NCBI GenBank assembly: GCA_963680875.1
Contig: OY804582.1
Span: forward strand, 48,874,646 to 48,938,645
DNA from: Bathymodiolus brooksi
Lineage: Eukaryota > Mollusca > Bivalvia > Mytilida > Modiolidae
Length of the DNA stretch: 64,000 nucleotides
Reading direction: 5' to 3'
Under the pieces are notes generated by a model. It was not told where the DNA came from. It worked only from the letters and a program-made list of their open reading frames with translations, and did no database searches. Positions 1-10,779 of this stretch are shown piece by piece (the stretch's first letter is position 1; each line of letters begins with the position of its first letter). A program made the translations under genes and the position numbers.

Positions 1-262
1 TCGATTCGAGTAATGTTTTATTTATGTCATTTGTATTTATTTCCGCATACTAGTGTGCAACACGATTTCATGTGGTGCAGGATCTGCTGACCCTTGCGGA
101 GCACACCTGCTTTTTTAGAGGGATTCATGTTGTTCTATCATTAGTGTTCTGTATAAAGTTTTATGGATCGTTGTTTGTCATTTTGTGATTTTTCGCTTGA
201 CCTTTATGTTGTATGCCCTTTGATTTGCTGCTTCTGATTACCCCTTTGGAATATACAACCTG
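1..262 (+). repeat. F2 retroelement 3' UTR remnant (left flank)
   Basis: A non-coding stretch whose 'gtgcaacacgat' and 'ggatctgctgacccttgcgg' motifs match, from memory, the 3' UTR of a Penelope-like RT family abundant in bivalves (F2 here). Related but diverged stretches lie at 6,760-6,860, 10,955-11,255, 13,545-13,760 and 19,830-20,040, all on the plus strand. It lies outside the near-identical array. The assignment rests on internal similarity plus recall of the family, not on a search. Confidence 0.45.
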
Positions 263-834
263 TTCTCACTTAAACATGTGATGCTCTCCATCCAAGAAAA
301 TATACAACGTTTCAACATAAAAATAATATGCTATAATACTATGTAAGGATTGTGGGAGATTGATATTACAATTTAAATAAAATTCAGTGGACACGACATC
401 ATTTTTGCATTGCATTTGAAATAAAGACGTACACAATGTTTGTTTAATTGGTGAATGATGTCGATGCATTTTGTTTTGTTATTTTCTAAATATTCAATTG
501 TGATACACACTGCATTTCTTAGGATTAATTGTCGAACTATACCGTCGAGCAGTAGACATATTAAGTCGACATGTAATGCTTCAGTAACACGATTCATAAC
601 AGGACATTTGTTGACTTTAATTTGCAATGTCTAAAAGACGGATTAGAAGATTTACGGTACCTGTATCACGCACAACTGTAAAATGAGTTACAGCAATTAC
701 ATCATTACATATGGTACCAGGTATATTTCTTTGCGGAGCAGTAGAAAATATGCTAGGACCAGTGAAATGTGGTAGTAAACTGGCCATGGACCAGTAAAAA
801 GTTTATTTCTATTAATATTATCCTATGTAAACTC
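263..834. other. No gene seen
   Basis: AT-rich sequence with only short overlapping minus-strand frames (373-627, 266-469) that look like chance ORFs. No splice-flanked exon, tRNA or clear repeat was recognised. Confidence 0.5.
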
Positions 835-1390
835 TTGGTGTGTGTGCTATCAAAGTTGTAAGCTATAAAACAAATATATAATGCCGTATGAATTTCGACC
901 TCATTATCAATCCTTAGTTTTATGTGTAGTGTATTATAGGTCATGGTTTGTTCGTTTTTCCTTTTATCTGTTTGCCACTGTATTGTCTGTCCCTCTCCCA
1001 TTTACGGCTCCTGATTTCCTCTTTGGTATCCTCAACTTTGTCTTTAGTAAATATTACATATCAACTTGAGGGGAAAGGACACCTATCATGCCTACGTAAT
1101 TAGTGAAGATTGTTATAGACCTTACAGTTACAGTCATGTAGAAACACCGTACAGAATAATATCCTTCGTGAATATAATTTGTTTCCAATCCGATTGTTAT
1201 CATGCTCATCATGTCCTTTATTCGTATGTGGTAGAGAAAAATTTAAATAAAATATCCCTATCCTTTAATTTTACGTTCCCCAATTATCACATATATAGCT
1301 AGGTATGATTCACGAATTGAGATACACCTCGACACTGACAGTGAGGACTAGTTAGGAACGAAACCTTACTACAAAAGCTTTCTTCATTCA
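835..1390 (+). pseudogene. Decayed F2 UTR/RT relic outside the array
   Basis: This stretch is a diverged paralogue of 7,315-7,960 inside the unit. Positions 835-1,070 match the UTR-like part (7,315-7,560). Around 1,190-1,390, broken frames retain 'SLSFNFTFPNY' and 'IHLDTDSED', matching the F2 relic's 'SRSFNLRFRYIDD' and 'LHLDTDSEDPL'. It is a Penelope-like RT fragment with frameshifts and stops and no coding capacity. It shows that F2 copies lay here before the recent 18.4-kb duplications. Confidence 0.5.
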
Positions 1391-1436
1391 TCACTCATCA
1401 ACGGGTTTATAATAAGAGTAGCACGAAGGGTGCTAC

Positions 1437-1680
1437 ATGTGGAGTAGAAACTACTTACCCTTTCGGGTCATATGTGTTCACACCAGTTTGATGGAGGGGT
1501 TCGTGGTGCTCTTTCTTTGGTTCTCTGTCTCATCTTTTGGACATTATATTGTCTTTCATATTACTTCTTTTGTATCGACAAACTTTTCCTACACGCATAT
1601 TCCTTTTTCTAGATGTGGACTTATCCAATCTTTATTGTCTCCGGGACATTGATTTATATATGTTCTATGTTGAATTCATT
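1437..1680 (+). repeat. F2 3' UTR-like fragment
   Basis: A T-rich stretch with 'gatggaggggttcgtggtgc' followed by a run resembling the F2 3' UTR, directly after the RT relic and in the same orientation. That is the order expected of one old F2 insertion. The 71-codon frame across it is probably not a gene. Confidence 0.35.
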
Positions 1681-1905
1681 CTCGAATAAGTATCAAAGAT
1701 GACAAAACACAAAAGTTGGGCTATCAGGAAAATCGAACCTTGGTACAGTGTTATTGTGGAAAGTGGTTTTTTCGATTAGTTTTTGAATGCTTGCAAATAT
1801 ATGTTTGTATATATATTACATACCTTTGTTAAATGACCAGTCTTTCGTTTACTTACGAATGTTGTGAAGATAAAATTGACGAGCGAAATTAGTTTCCATA
1901 TCAAT

Positions 1906-1949
1906 AATAATAATAATAATAATTATAATAATAATAATAATAATAATAA
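1906..1949. repeat. (TAA)n microsatellite
   Basis: A run of TAA/AAT units with one interruption, sitting exactly at the 3' end of the minus-strand LINE. It is best explained as that element's simple-repeat tail. Confidence 0.9.
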
Positions 1950-2138
1950 ATTCTTTATTTATAGAGGGTTACACAGTTAGTTAATAACTAATCTTCCCTG
2001 AGACCCTCATTGCCATATTTAAACATACATTGTAAAGTACACTATATAAAAGTTATACACAAGAAGCAATACATTGTAATAAGCATACACAAAAAAGATT
2101 AAGTAAACATTTGATGGTAATTTATGGTACACCATCAT

Positions 2139-3620
2139 TTAAAATGAGACTTTTAACTTTTGTTTTAAATGCATTATGATAAGAAACTTGCCGTAGCGAA
2201 AACGGTAGTTCATTCCATACCTTAGGTTCAGAGTATGTAAAAGTTTTCTTAAAGAGATCAGTTTTTGCCTTTGGGATTTGTAATCTTTCACTTGAACATT
2301 TTGGAGAGAGTATGGATTTCTGTCAGACAAGTATTGTAATTTATTTTTTGAATATACAGGTGCTTCAGTCTTAGACATTTTGAAACAAGAAGATATTTAT
2401 GATATTTGATTCTCTGTTCAATAGTCATCCATCCCAGTTGTTTAAATAGAGGTCCAAATGGTGCTATGGGAATTTGATATAATATCAATCTTGCTGTTCT
2501 TTTTTTGCAATTTAAGAATGCGATTTAGTGCATCATTAGAACAGTTTCCCCAAACAACACAGCAATAATCAATTAAAGGCAAAATATAACCTGAATAAAA
2601 AAGTTGCTTTGATTCAAGATTTGAATATTGCAAAATGTTTGATGATATTTTAGAACAGATTTGATCAATTTGGTTTTTCCAATTTAGATTTGAGTCAATG
2701 TTGATACCAAGTAAATTTTCACAAGCTGAATGATGTAATTGTTTAAAGTTAATAGTCAAAGATAGTTCTTCATTTTGAAATGCAAGTTTTTGCTTTGTTC
2801 CAACTATCATACATTTAGTATTATTACAATTTATAAACATATTATTATCCTGGTACCATAATTCAATTCTATTCAAGTCTTCTTGGACTTTAGTTTGTAT
2901 AGCTGAACTATTTTCCCAGAAATGTGCATTGTAGAATCATCAGCATACATATCAGTGTTGCAATTTGAAATACTTAAAGGCAGATCATTTATATATAAAA
3001 TAAACAATAATGGGCCAAGTATTAAGCTTTGAGGTACTCCATATTTTACTGGGCATTTATTAGAAAGAGCATTTCCGATTTGTACTTGTGTTCTATTTGT
3101 CATATAAGAATTAAAAAGAGCAAAAGATTTTTCATTGAATTCATATATTTCAAGCTTTTTGGTCAACAACATCAAAGGCCTTTTTTAGATCTAAGAGTAT
3201 AACTACATTAATATTTCCATTATTCCTTTCCTCTATCCATTTATCTATTATATTGATTAAAGCAGTTTGACAGGAATGGTTTGATCTAAAACCAGATTGG
3301 GCATCATGTAGAAGATTGTATTTTACCAAGTGCTGATGTCTTGAGATATGCTTTTCAATTACTTTGGATATAACGGGTAGTACAGATATAGATCTGTGAT
3401 TTGTAGGGATACATTGTTCTCCTGACTTAAAAATTGGAGACACTTTTGCATTTTTTAATATGCTTGGATATATACCGCTGTCTATTATTCTGTTGAATAT
3501 ATTAGTTAAAGTAGACACAATAAATGGGGCACTGACTTTCAGAATCTTAGGTCCAATGTTATCAGTTCCAGTTGTTTTTGTCGAGATTTAAAAGATCCTG
3601 TAGTAATTCATTCATCTGCA
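2139..3620 (-). pseudogene. LINE reverse transcriptase pseudogene
   Basis: Read on the minus strand, the fragments (3,518-3,150; 3,175-2,873; 2,876-2,442; 2,488-2,288; 2,378-2,139) spell out a non-LTR RT in order. First comes 'STGTDNIGPKIL' (just above 3,518, interrupted), then 'SISVLPVISKVIEK', 'AQSGFRSNHSCQTAL' and 'VVILLDLKKAFDVVD' (motif A aspartate). Then come 'KYGVPQSLILGPLLFILYIN' (normally GVPQGS, so the conserved G is S here) and 'MYADDSTMH' (catalytic YADD). The C-terminal region has 'NNMFINCNNTKCMIVGT' and 'LPLIDYCCVVWG'. The frames shift at least four times, so no functional enzyme is encoded. The length fits only the RT and C-terminal half of an ORF2. Confidence 0.8.
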
Positions 3621-3780
3621 CTGGGGGTATAGAACATTGTGTATTTTGAGATATTTTATCATTAACAAAGTTATACAGTTTACTAAAATTTGTGGAGTCG
3701 ACATATTTTCACTTTTAAGATTTTCAATACAAGAATTAAAGAACTTGTTAAAGGTATTTGCTATATCTATTGGTCGTGGT

Positions 3781-5289
3781 CCTGAGTTAGAGTCCTTGTC
3801 AGACTGGGTTAGAACAATTAGGTCTCTAGTACAAGGTCGGATTCACAAACTAAAAAATTGTGTTAATAGTCGACCTAAGTCTGTATTTAAAGACCAAGAA
3901 GCTGTTAAGTGTCTTTCCTCTCTTCATGACAAATATGTTGTCGTTCCTGCGGACAAGGCTTCCAACAATATCGTGTTTGTATGTAAATCATATTACTTCG
4001 AATGTCTAATCAAGGAATTAGGCATAAATAGCAACACCTCTAGTAATACCACATACAAACCAACTTCGTTCGACAAAGATGAAATCCTAGCTAACTACAG
4101 ATCATTCATGACCTCTTTAAACATTCCCTCTGGTAAAGAGTTTGAGGATTTACCCTATTTATATTGGATACCTAAACTCCATAAGACACCATACAAAGAA
4201 AGGTACATAGCGGGATCATCAACTTGTTCGACGAAAGAATTGTCTATTCACCTGACAAAGATTCTGTCTACAGTAAAAGAGGGACAACAGAAATATTGTG
4301 AAACTGTTTACTCGCGTAGTGGCATAAATCACATGTGGATTTTGAAAAACTCTAAAGATCTTTTGGATAACCTGAAATCAAGATCTTTCTCTCAGGTATC
4401 CTCCATCAAAACTTTTGATTTTTCAACTCTATATACCACCCTTACGCATGACAAATTAAAAACCCGCTTAAAAGAAACAATTCATAAAGCTTTTAGTCAT
4501 AGAAATTATGGCTCAAAATTTGTTGTGTTAGGCTACAATTCCACATATTTTTCAAACAAAATTCATAAAGGTAAAACATGCTACTCCGAGGAACAAGTGA
4601 TCAGTATGCTGGAGTTCCTCATCGATAACATATTTGTCTCCTTTGGAGGGACACTGTTTCAGCAGGTCGTCGGCATACCAATGGGTACGAATTGTGCCCC
4701 TCTTCTAGCCGATTTATTTTTATACTCATACGAGTCGGAGTTTCTTCAAAAGCTTGTAAAAGATAAGAAGATTCATGAGGCTAGAGCCTTTAATTTCACA
4801 TACAGGTATATTGATGACGTTTTATCTATCAATAATTCTAGATTTGCAGAATTTCTTCCATTGATATATCCTCCAGAGCTGGAAGTTAAAGAGACCACCG
4901 ATACAGCTTCGTCCGCATCATTTTTGGACTTATACCTCGAATTTGACGACAGTGGTCAACTCAATACTAAAATTTATGATAAGCGGGACGACTTCAATTT
5001 TAAAATCATAAATTTTCCAAACATGTGCAGCAATATACCAGCTTCTCCTGCATATGGTGTTTACATCTCGCAATTGATTCGCTATGCAAGGGCCAGTAGC
5101 AATTATTCTGATTTCCTGAAACGTCATCTTCATCTGAGAAACAGGCTACTGGACCAGGGCTATTAAAAGATTCGCCTTATTCGATCTCTTAAAAAGTTTA
5201 TATTCCGATACCAATATCTTGTCGAAATATATTCCGTCTCTGCAGAAATAATTATAAGCGATGCATTTTCATATAGTGAAAATGTATAA
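3781..5289 (+). pseudogene. Penelope-like reverse transcriptase F1, copy 1
   Basis: An RT of the Penelope-like type would copy element RNA into DNA at a chromosomal break. The open frame spans 3,637-5,166 (509 codons), but its first 48 codons are antisense LINE sequence. RT homology starts at residue 49 (PELESL). Recognisable blocks are 'VVPADKASNNIVFVCK', 'YLYWIPKLHKTP', 'FDFSTLYTTL' (motif A), 'GIPMGTNCAPLLADLFLY' (motif B) and 'RYIDDVLS' (catalytic DD). Unlike copies 2 and 3 it has no frameshift at ~4,520, so the catalytic core is continuous. An A-to-T change creates a TAA stop at 5,164-5,166, removing the last 40 residues retained by the other copies. No GIY-YIG endonuclease is visible C-terminally. 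The family call is from motifs; a Naiad-type relative with an N-terminal endonuclease is possible. Confidence 0.7.
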
Positions 5290-5665
5290 AGATAAAGAAG
5301 TCCAAAATGTCAAAAAAAATTTTGTCAATGTGTGACGTAAAAATATTTTTGACATTTACGTCACCGAATATGGTACTGCTTTGACAACTATTTGACCTAT
5401 TTTGTTCCTGTATTTAAATACTGTTACAGTGACAGCCGGAACCTTTGAACCGTAATGAGAGCGGGAGGTTTGGCGCCTTAAAATCTGATTCAACCCACCA
5501 TTTCTTTAGAAATGCCTGTACCAAGTCAGGGTCATTACGGTTTTCACAGTTTTCCGGTTGTTGACTGATTTTGTCTGTTTATATAATTATGAGTTTTGAC
5601 TTTCCCTTTATAAGATTGTTCGGAGTTTGGTAATTTTGTTATTACCTTTATTTATCATCCAATAA
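5290..5665 (+). repeat. F1 RT 3' UTR, unit 1
   Basis: Follows the RT stop directly. It contains 'aaaatctgattcaacccacc' and 'aaatgcctgtaccaagtcag', which I recall as the conserved trailer of this RT family in bivalve genomes, and ends in a T-rich run near 'ggtaattttgttattacc'. A short inverted pair around 5,334-5,366 (tgtgacgtaaa / tttacgtca) could form a hairpin. Together with the RT it defines one 5'-truncated retrocopy of about 1.9-2.05 kb. Confidence 0.6.
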
Positions 5666-6004
5666 TATGTGTACCACAGTTACCTGATATTGTTTGAACT
5701 CGCGCGAATTTATGATTTCCATACATTCGCACTCAATTGACAATAACAGGATGTATGTTTTATTTTTTTATTCATTTAATTGTCTTTTTAATGGATATAA
5801 GATAATAATAACAATATTCTTTTAAATTACTATAGTATATTTTCCGATATCAATAAACAAGAAAAAAAACGTAAGCTTGTATACTTGGTTATTTCTAATA
5901 CTTGATATTTAATGAAAGGCACACTCGCTTGGCGAAATATCAATCAGTAAACCCATTTTAAAGTTGTAGTTGGAATATGTTTTTGCAACAATGGTATTAT
6001 TGTA

Positions 6005-6152
6005 TACATTACTATTGAAACAAAAGAAGCTGTCCGTATTGGACATAGCAAATTTCTTTTTGTGCACCTCGGCCTTCACCTGTGTAGTCAAGCTGAAAAA
6101 GAACCCCGCTATGTCCAATACGGACCGCTTCTTTTGTCTCAATAGTACTGTA
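6005..6152. repeat. 148-bp palindrome, MITE-like (unit 1)
   Basis: Arms 6,005-6,049 and 6,108-6,152 are near-perfect reverse complements (core 'gtccgtattggacatagc'). The inner 60 bp is partly palindromic too (tttctttttg / ctgaaaaagaa). The ORFs called through it on both strands are consequences of the symmetry. It could be a foldback element or MITE, or a template for hairpin RNA. No target duplication was identified. Confidence 0.8.
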
Positions 6153-6429
6153 TATTTTACTTACAGCTATTCGCAGCCGGTGAAAAATATTAAGAAGGTA
6201 TCCGATGATTATTGTACCACCATAGTCTGATATGGGATATCAGATTCCAAATAAACATCTGTGCTATTCCATTATTTAGATGAAACATATTATCTTACGA
6301 CCACATCTAAGCGCTTTGGATCACAAGTTAAATGATTTATTCAATAAAATACTTTTATGTAAGCAAATAAATATTCCTGTCCATTCTTGATTGCCCCTTC
6401 GTTTAGTTCCTATCATGATTTCCTTGTTA

Positions 6430-6780
6430 GCGGGCTGGTCCTAACAGGAAAACTACTGAGCCCATGGTTCCCTGTTGCTAAGTGGAAATCATCACTCCGA
6501 AAGCTTTCCGATCGCCAACACATCTTGGTTAACTGCTACGTGTCATGTGCATCACACATGACCACATATATTTTCCGTTTGTCGTTCCGAAGCACTTGAG
6601 TTCTCCAGGTTTTTGTTCTTGTCTTAGTGGGGCTCGTGTTGTTCATGTTGTGCATGTTGGCAACTTATATGACGTCATTAATTGCAATGTCAGGTACCAT
6701 GTCCGAGTAAAAACGACGTTCGAATTATCTCGACTCCCAATTCTTCTGTAGGGGGTTCATTTTTGTTATTGATGTTATTT
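6430..6780 (+). pseudogene. F2 RT C-terminal relic plus 3' UTR
   Basis: The plus-strand frame gives 'LTGKLLSPWFPVAKWKSSLR', then 'KLSDRQHILVNC' and 'HMTTYIF'. This aligns with the C-terminal end of F1 (LRNRLLDQGYKKIRLIRSLK) and is closer to a second Penelope-like family recalled from bivalves. From ~6,600 a 3' UTR-like stretch follows (gtggggctcgtgttgttcatg). The rest of the RT is missing, so it is a dead fragment. Copies lie at 24,857-25,207 and 43,282-43,632. Confidence 0.5.
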
Positions 6781-7314
6781 GTATTGTGTTAAGTATACTG
6801 GTATCCAACACGATCTATATAGTTTCTGTTCTTTTATCTCCATCTTTGTACTGATGTTGGTTTGTGTCACTTCAAATGTGGAATTCGTGCCTTCAACGTG
6901 GTCTAAGCACTTTCATTCATAAACAAAAACAACTACCGGTGGCGTTGGTGTATGCAAATAAATTGTAGGTCTATATACTCTAGACTTTTAAATATTTCTA
7001 CTGATTCCCCGTCTATCGTATTAATAGTACTATATAAGTACTAATGTATGCATAATGATAACATAAAGGTTATCCTATTCTGTGAAATCATTATTAATCT
7101 TGGCGTTCTTATTTTCGTGGATTTCGCGGATTTCTTGGGTCACGCAAAACTTAAAAATTGAAATCCAACTAAATAACATTTTCCCATTGATGCTTGCCTA
7201 TAGTGCTTGAAACCACGAATTCAAGAACCCAAGGATCACTGCAGTTTGTAGAAATCACGAATATTGGTGCTAACGAACAAAAGTACTTTCACATTATGTA
7301 GAATTCAACACTGT
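6781..7314. other. No gene; possible F2 UTR fragment at the left end
   Basis: Contains one 'ggtatccaacacgat' motif (~6,800) typical of the F2 3' UTR remnants, then AT-rich sequence without coding signals. The same sequence occurs at +18,427 and +36,852. Confidence 0.4.
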
Positions 7315-8135
7315 TGGTGTGTATGCTATGGAAGTTTTAAGCTATGAAACAAATACAATAATGGCGTATGAATTTCGAATCCGTTATAAATCCGTAGTTT
7401 TCTGTGTAGTGTTTTGTATATCACTGTTTGCCCTTTTGTCCGTTTATCCTTTAGTCGCTTCATTGTTTGTCCTTCCACTATTTACGGCTTCTGATCAAGC
7501 CTTTCTTACGTATATATTACTGATCATCTTCAGACAGATAGGGAACATATGCCTATCATTCCTACGTAATCAGTAATAATTGTTGTAGACCTAACTGTTG
7601 CGTAGAAACACCGAACTAAATATTATCCTCCGTCAATATCATTTCTTTCCAATGAAGTTTTTATCCTGTCCATCATTTCCTTTGTGCATTATATGCAGAC
7701 TTTATACACAGGAGTTTTTCAAGGAAAATCAAACGAATATATCCCGTTCCTTTAATTTAAGGTTTCGCTATATAGATGATTCCTATCAATACATATGTTT
7801 TATGATGTTGTCGATGGTATCTATTTCATTCAGCTTGAGTTAAAGGATGTCAAAGATACAGCGAAGTCTGCTTCATACCTTGTCCTACACCTTGACACTG
7901 ATAGTGAGGACCCTTTAAGAGGGACATTTTATGACACTATAAATAATTTCAATGTTTCCATTGTAAGCTTACTATTTATATATTTGTGTATATATCAACA
8001 TTCCAGTAGCACATGAATATGGAGTGTATATCTCTCAGCTGATCGCATATTCTTGAACTTGTGGCTCCTGTTATGATCTGCGTGATAGAGGGTTACTACT
8101 GGTAATGAAGCAGCTACTGAATCAATAGTTTTTAG
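7315..8135 (+). pseudogene. F2 Penelope-like RT relic, unit 1
   Basis: Positions 7,390-7,500 resemble an F2 3' UTR. From ~7,650 broken frames follow the RT C-terminal half. Frame 7,598-7,843 gives 'YTQEFFKENQTNISRSFNLR' and 'RYIDDS' (remnant of the YIDD box). Frame 7,795-8,016 gives 'LELKDVKDTAKSASYLVLHL' and 'GTFYDTINNFN' (F1: LEVKETTDTASSASFLDLYL). A third frame from 7,998 gives 'EYGVYISQLIAYS' and then stops. At least two frameshifts and several stops make it a clear pseudogene. A UTR followed by the next RT in the same orientation is what head-to-tail Penelope-like copies would leave. Confidence 0.65.
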
Positions 8136-9284
8136 CGGTTAAGTTGAAGTAATATCTTCGAATGTTTTACGGTCACCACCATGGCTTGGTTAACCGTTAC
8201 GGAATATCTGTGTTACAAATGACCAGGGATATGTTTTGTTTGTTGTAATCACAATCCAGTCATTTTTTCATTCATGACTCTTGACAATGTATGTTCAGAA
8301 CTCACGAGTACTTGAACTTTTAAAGTATATTCTCGCAATACAACCAACAAATATACGAATCGACCTCAAGTAATCACAAATAAGACATGACATAGGTTGA
8401 ACTTGGATTAAAGAAAAATAAGCATGAATCGATAGGACGCATGCCAATGCAAGTTTTTCCTTTTATATTTGTTATTTGTCATCTAATTTGGCTTTGTAAA
8501 TATCATATTTGTAACAATAAAAATTAAAAAAGCATCTAGTGATTATTTCATTTAAATCTACAGTTAGAGTGTATTCTCCATTACGTAACATACAGAACCT
8601 TGCTTTATCTCTGTTCTTAATTTAACCAATTCTCGAATTAGTATCTGAGACAACAAATCACAAATCAGATAAATCTAACCTGATATGTAAGGTAATCAGA
8701 ACGTACCTCACTAATTAAACGTTAGAAACAGAAGGGAAAATATATAATGGACAATCCAGAAACAATTACAAAATCTTACAATGTTAGAGAACTAAGCTAT
8801 CGTATTCATAAAAGCTTGCAGCTGTACGATTTTTAAACTTTCGAACTATCTTGCCTTCGGGATAATAAGAGTATATAGTTTCGACCTGTGTGAAAAAAGT
8901 GATGAAATAACACAATAGTTTTATTAAACATGAACATGTTTTCAGAAAGTTAAACAAAAAATGGGTGGTAATTGCTTGCCACGAGCGTCTTTGTGGAAAA
9001 CAACACAAACATACTTTATCATAACAAATATCATAATTATCAAAAATATATATACTGTCATTTAAAGCATCTTTTCTATTTATTGCAAAGGACGTTTATT
9101 TCTTTGTTTGATAGCTAACATGGCAACTTCAAAAGCTTGTCAACTATTTTGCAGAGTATATTTGTATTTAGTTATAAATGCGGTTTTAGAATTCGAACTG
9201 TATTATTTTCTTATCGACAAGCTGGTGCTATTTGATTTTGAAGGTGTTTGCTTCATATCAATTATATCCCTAAGCCAATCGTTG

Positions 9285-9622
9285 GAGCAATGATAAGCGA
9301 GCTCGCCCCGAGTGATATACATCGTGGGTTCGAGTCAACCCAATGGCTAGAAATTGGTATTCGCTGCTTCTAGGCTAAGTAAACTCCTTTAAGGAGAAAG
9401 TGGCGACGGGTGTCGCGGAACTATGATGATGTGTCCTGATGACTTATCTTCCCACAGACTATTGCTTTAATGAGCAAGCACAATATATATTAAACAAATC
9501 GTGTTCGCTTAGTAAAAACGGCCATCACCATAAGCTTAGCGATCTGCAACCTATCTCGCCAAGATATTGCTGAAGAATTGCTCATTTTTACGTTAAATAG
9601 CAATCACTCACTGACTCATTCC
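9285..9622 (+). mobile_element. tRNA-derived SINE (sub-repeat A, unit 1)
   Basis: The head has a pol III B-box-like 'gtgggttcgagtc' at ~9,324-9,336 with a weak A-box upstream. The tail has 'gatattgctgaagaattgct', '...cgttaaatagcaa' and a run of 'tcactcactgactc', which I recall as the hallmark end of a widespread mollusc SINE. About 100 bp in the middle differs from the B copy. Non-coding; it depends on a LINE for mobility. Confidence 0.6.
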
Positions 9623-9758
9623 ATAGCTCCATGATATAAACATCTGACTTATTTTGTCTTCATGTTCAGACCCTTCTACGTGGAAATCATGTTGTTCTTT
9701 TTTATGTTAACCTTCACAACACTAAAGTTCACCAAACAGGTATTAAACTGATATACAA

Positions 9759-10004
9759 CTAAAAAGATCTGAATGTTAGCGTATGATTCTCTCCTTCATC
9801 GGGGATAGCAAAACGAGGGTTACACTCGAATGTACAGTTTGCTAGTCCCAGGCGTCTCTGATGTATTTCTATTGCAATATACCGTTTCTGACCTTTATCA
9901 AAGACATACCAAAAAACAGAAACTTCATCCGAGACAAGATTGACTACGGATGATAGCCTGGTACCTCGATCCATCATAACCAGGCTGTCAGCAGCCTCTC
10001 TCAT
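9759..10004 (-). CDS. Unknown ~80-aa ORF family, A copy (unit 1)
   Basis: An 81-codon minus-strand frame with core 'FWYVFDKGQKRYIAIEIHQR' and 'CTFECNPRFAIP'. I do not recognise the protein. The frame is kept in the diverged B copy (18,287-18,517) despite many substitutions, and is lost in a third copy (~18,830-19,020). Upstream on the minus strand an acceptor-like 'cccaatcttgtag' precedes it by about 15 bases, so it could be a terminal exon rather than a complete gene. There is no signal peptide or membrane segment. It may be an exon fragment captured in the repeat. Copies lie at 28,186-28,431 and 46,611-46,856. Confidence 0.3.
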   Translation of the reverse strand: MREAADSLVMMDRGTRLSSVVNLVSDEVSVFWYVFDKGQKRYIAIEIHQRRLGLANCTFECNPRFAIPDEGENHTLTFRSF

Positions 10005-10436
10005 AAAGATCCAGTATAACTACAAGATTGGGAAGACCAATATCAAATGCGCTATTTTATTTTAGAATAATTGCTGTATTACTCGACACACACGCTCGGT
10101 TTCATCGTAAACACTGTCATCTAATGTGAATATGGTTCCTGCATAGGCGAAGAAGCGAAAATGGGATAATTGTCTGCAGGTTTTAATTCCTAATGTAATT
10201 CTAAGGGATCAATATCAGTTATTTCTGACAATACCATTTGACACTTGAACATAATCATTAGATTGTCTGTTCCCTCTGGTTTTGTTGCTCCCAAAGACTT
10301 TTATATTATTTGACATTTTTATGTGGGCGTACTTTATGAAGGTTATATTCCAGAAACGTGTCGCACGCACTGAGTTAGATATATATGTATTTATCCTGCA
10401 ATGACAGCATTTACCGACCAATATAGCCTGCCTAAT

Positions 10437-10511
10437 ATATTTTTTGATATTGGTCAGTTATAAATAGAACATTTTTTGATATTGGTCAGTTATAAATAGA
10501 ACATACAAATG
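10437..10511 (+). repeat. Two direct copies of a 37-bp repeat
   Basis: 'tttttgatattggtcagtta' plus 'taaatagaacat' occurs twice back to back. The second sub-repeat lacks it. Copies are in units 2 and 3. Confidence 0.8.
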
Positions 10512-10621
10512 TAAAACGGGGCACATCGGGGGATATTGTTTTCAAATACATACATAAAATTATTTCAAATACTTTTATCATCGTCCAGTAAACGTTTATT
10601 TACGATTTAAAATTGCAGGAT

Positions 10622-10779
10622 AAATACAATACATGTGCACTGTCGAAGCATATAGGTAAATATGTGTATTCGGCGCGAAATGCGGGAAAAGGCTCGGCAA
10701 AGCCTCGCCTTTTCCCGCGTTTCTAAGCCTCATACACATATTACCCATATGCTTCGACAGTGCACAAGTATTGTATATT
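10622..10779. repeat. 158-bp palindrome with GC-rich apex (unit 1)
   Basis: Starts 'aaatacaatac' and ends with its complement 'gtattgtatattt'. The arms contain 'tgtgcactgtcgaagcatat' and its reverse complement, and the apex carries 'gcgggaaaaggctcggc' opposite 'gcctcgccttttcccgc'. It is near-perfect and much more GC-rich at the centre than its surroundings. It is probably a MITE or foldback element. The B sub-repeat lacks it, which supports insertion into A. Confidence 0.85.

Larger units (their letters stand above)
1906..3779 (-). mobile_element. 5'-truncated non-LTR retrotransposon (CR1/Jockey-like)
   Basis: On the minus strand the element runs from the array edge (~3,779) to a TTA/TAA microsatellite (1,906-1,949) that forms its 3' tail. 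Five overlapping frame fragments together give the end of a non-LTR RT and its C-terminal region. It is truncated 5', with no endonuclease domain visible, and broken by several frameshifts. It meets the tandem array head-to-head at 3,779/3,780. Clade assignment comes from motif style only. Confidence 0.75.

Noticed and set aside
3781..5289. Intact autonomous Penelope-like element
   Set aside because: The N-terminus is missing, no GIY-YIG endonuclease is seen and each copy has lesions.
5909..6230. Two opposite-strand ORFs with similar peptides
   Set aside because: The similarity comes from the palindrome at 6,005-6,152.
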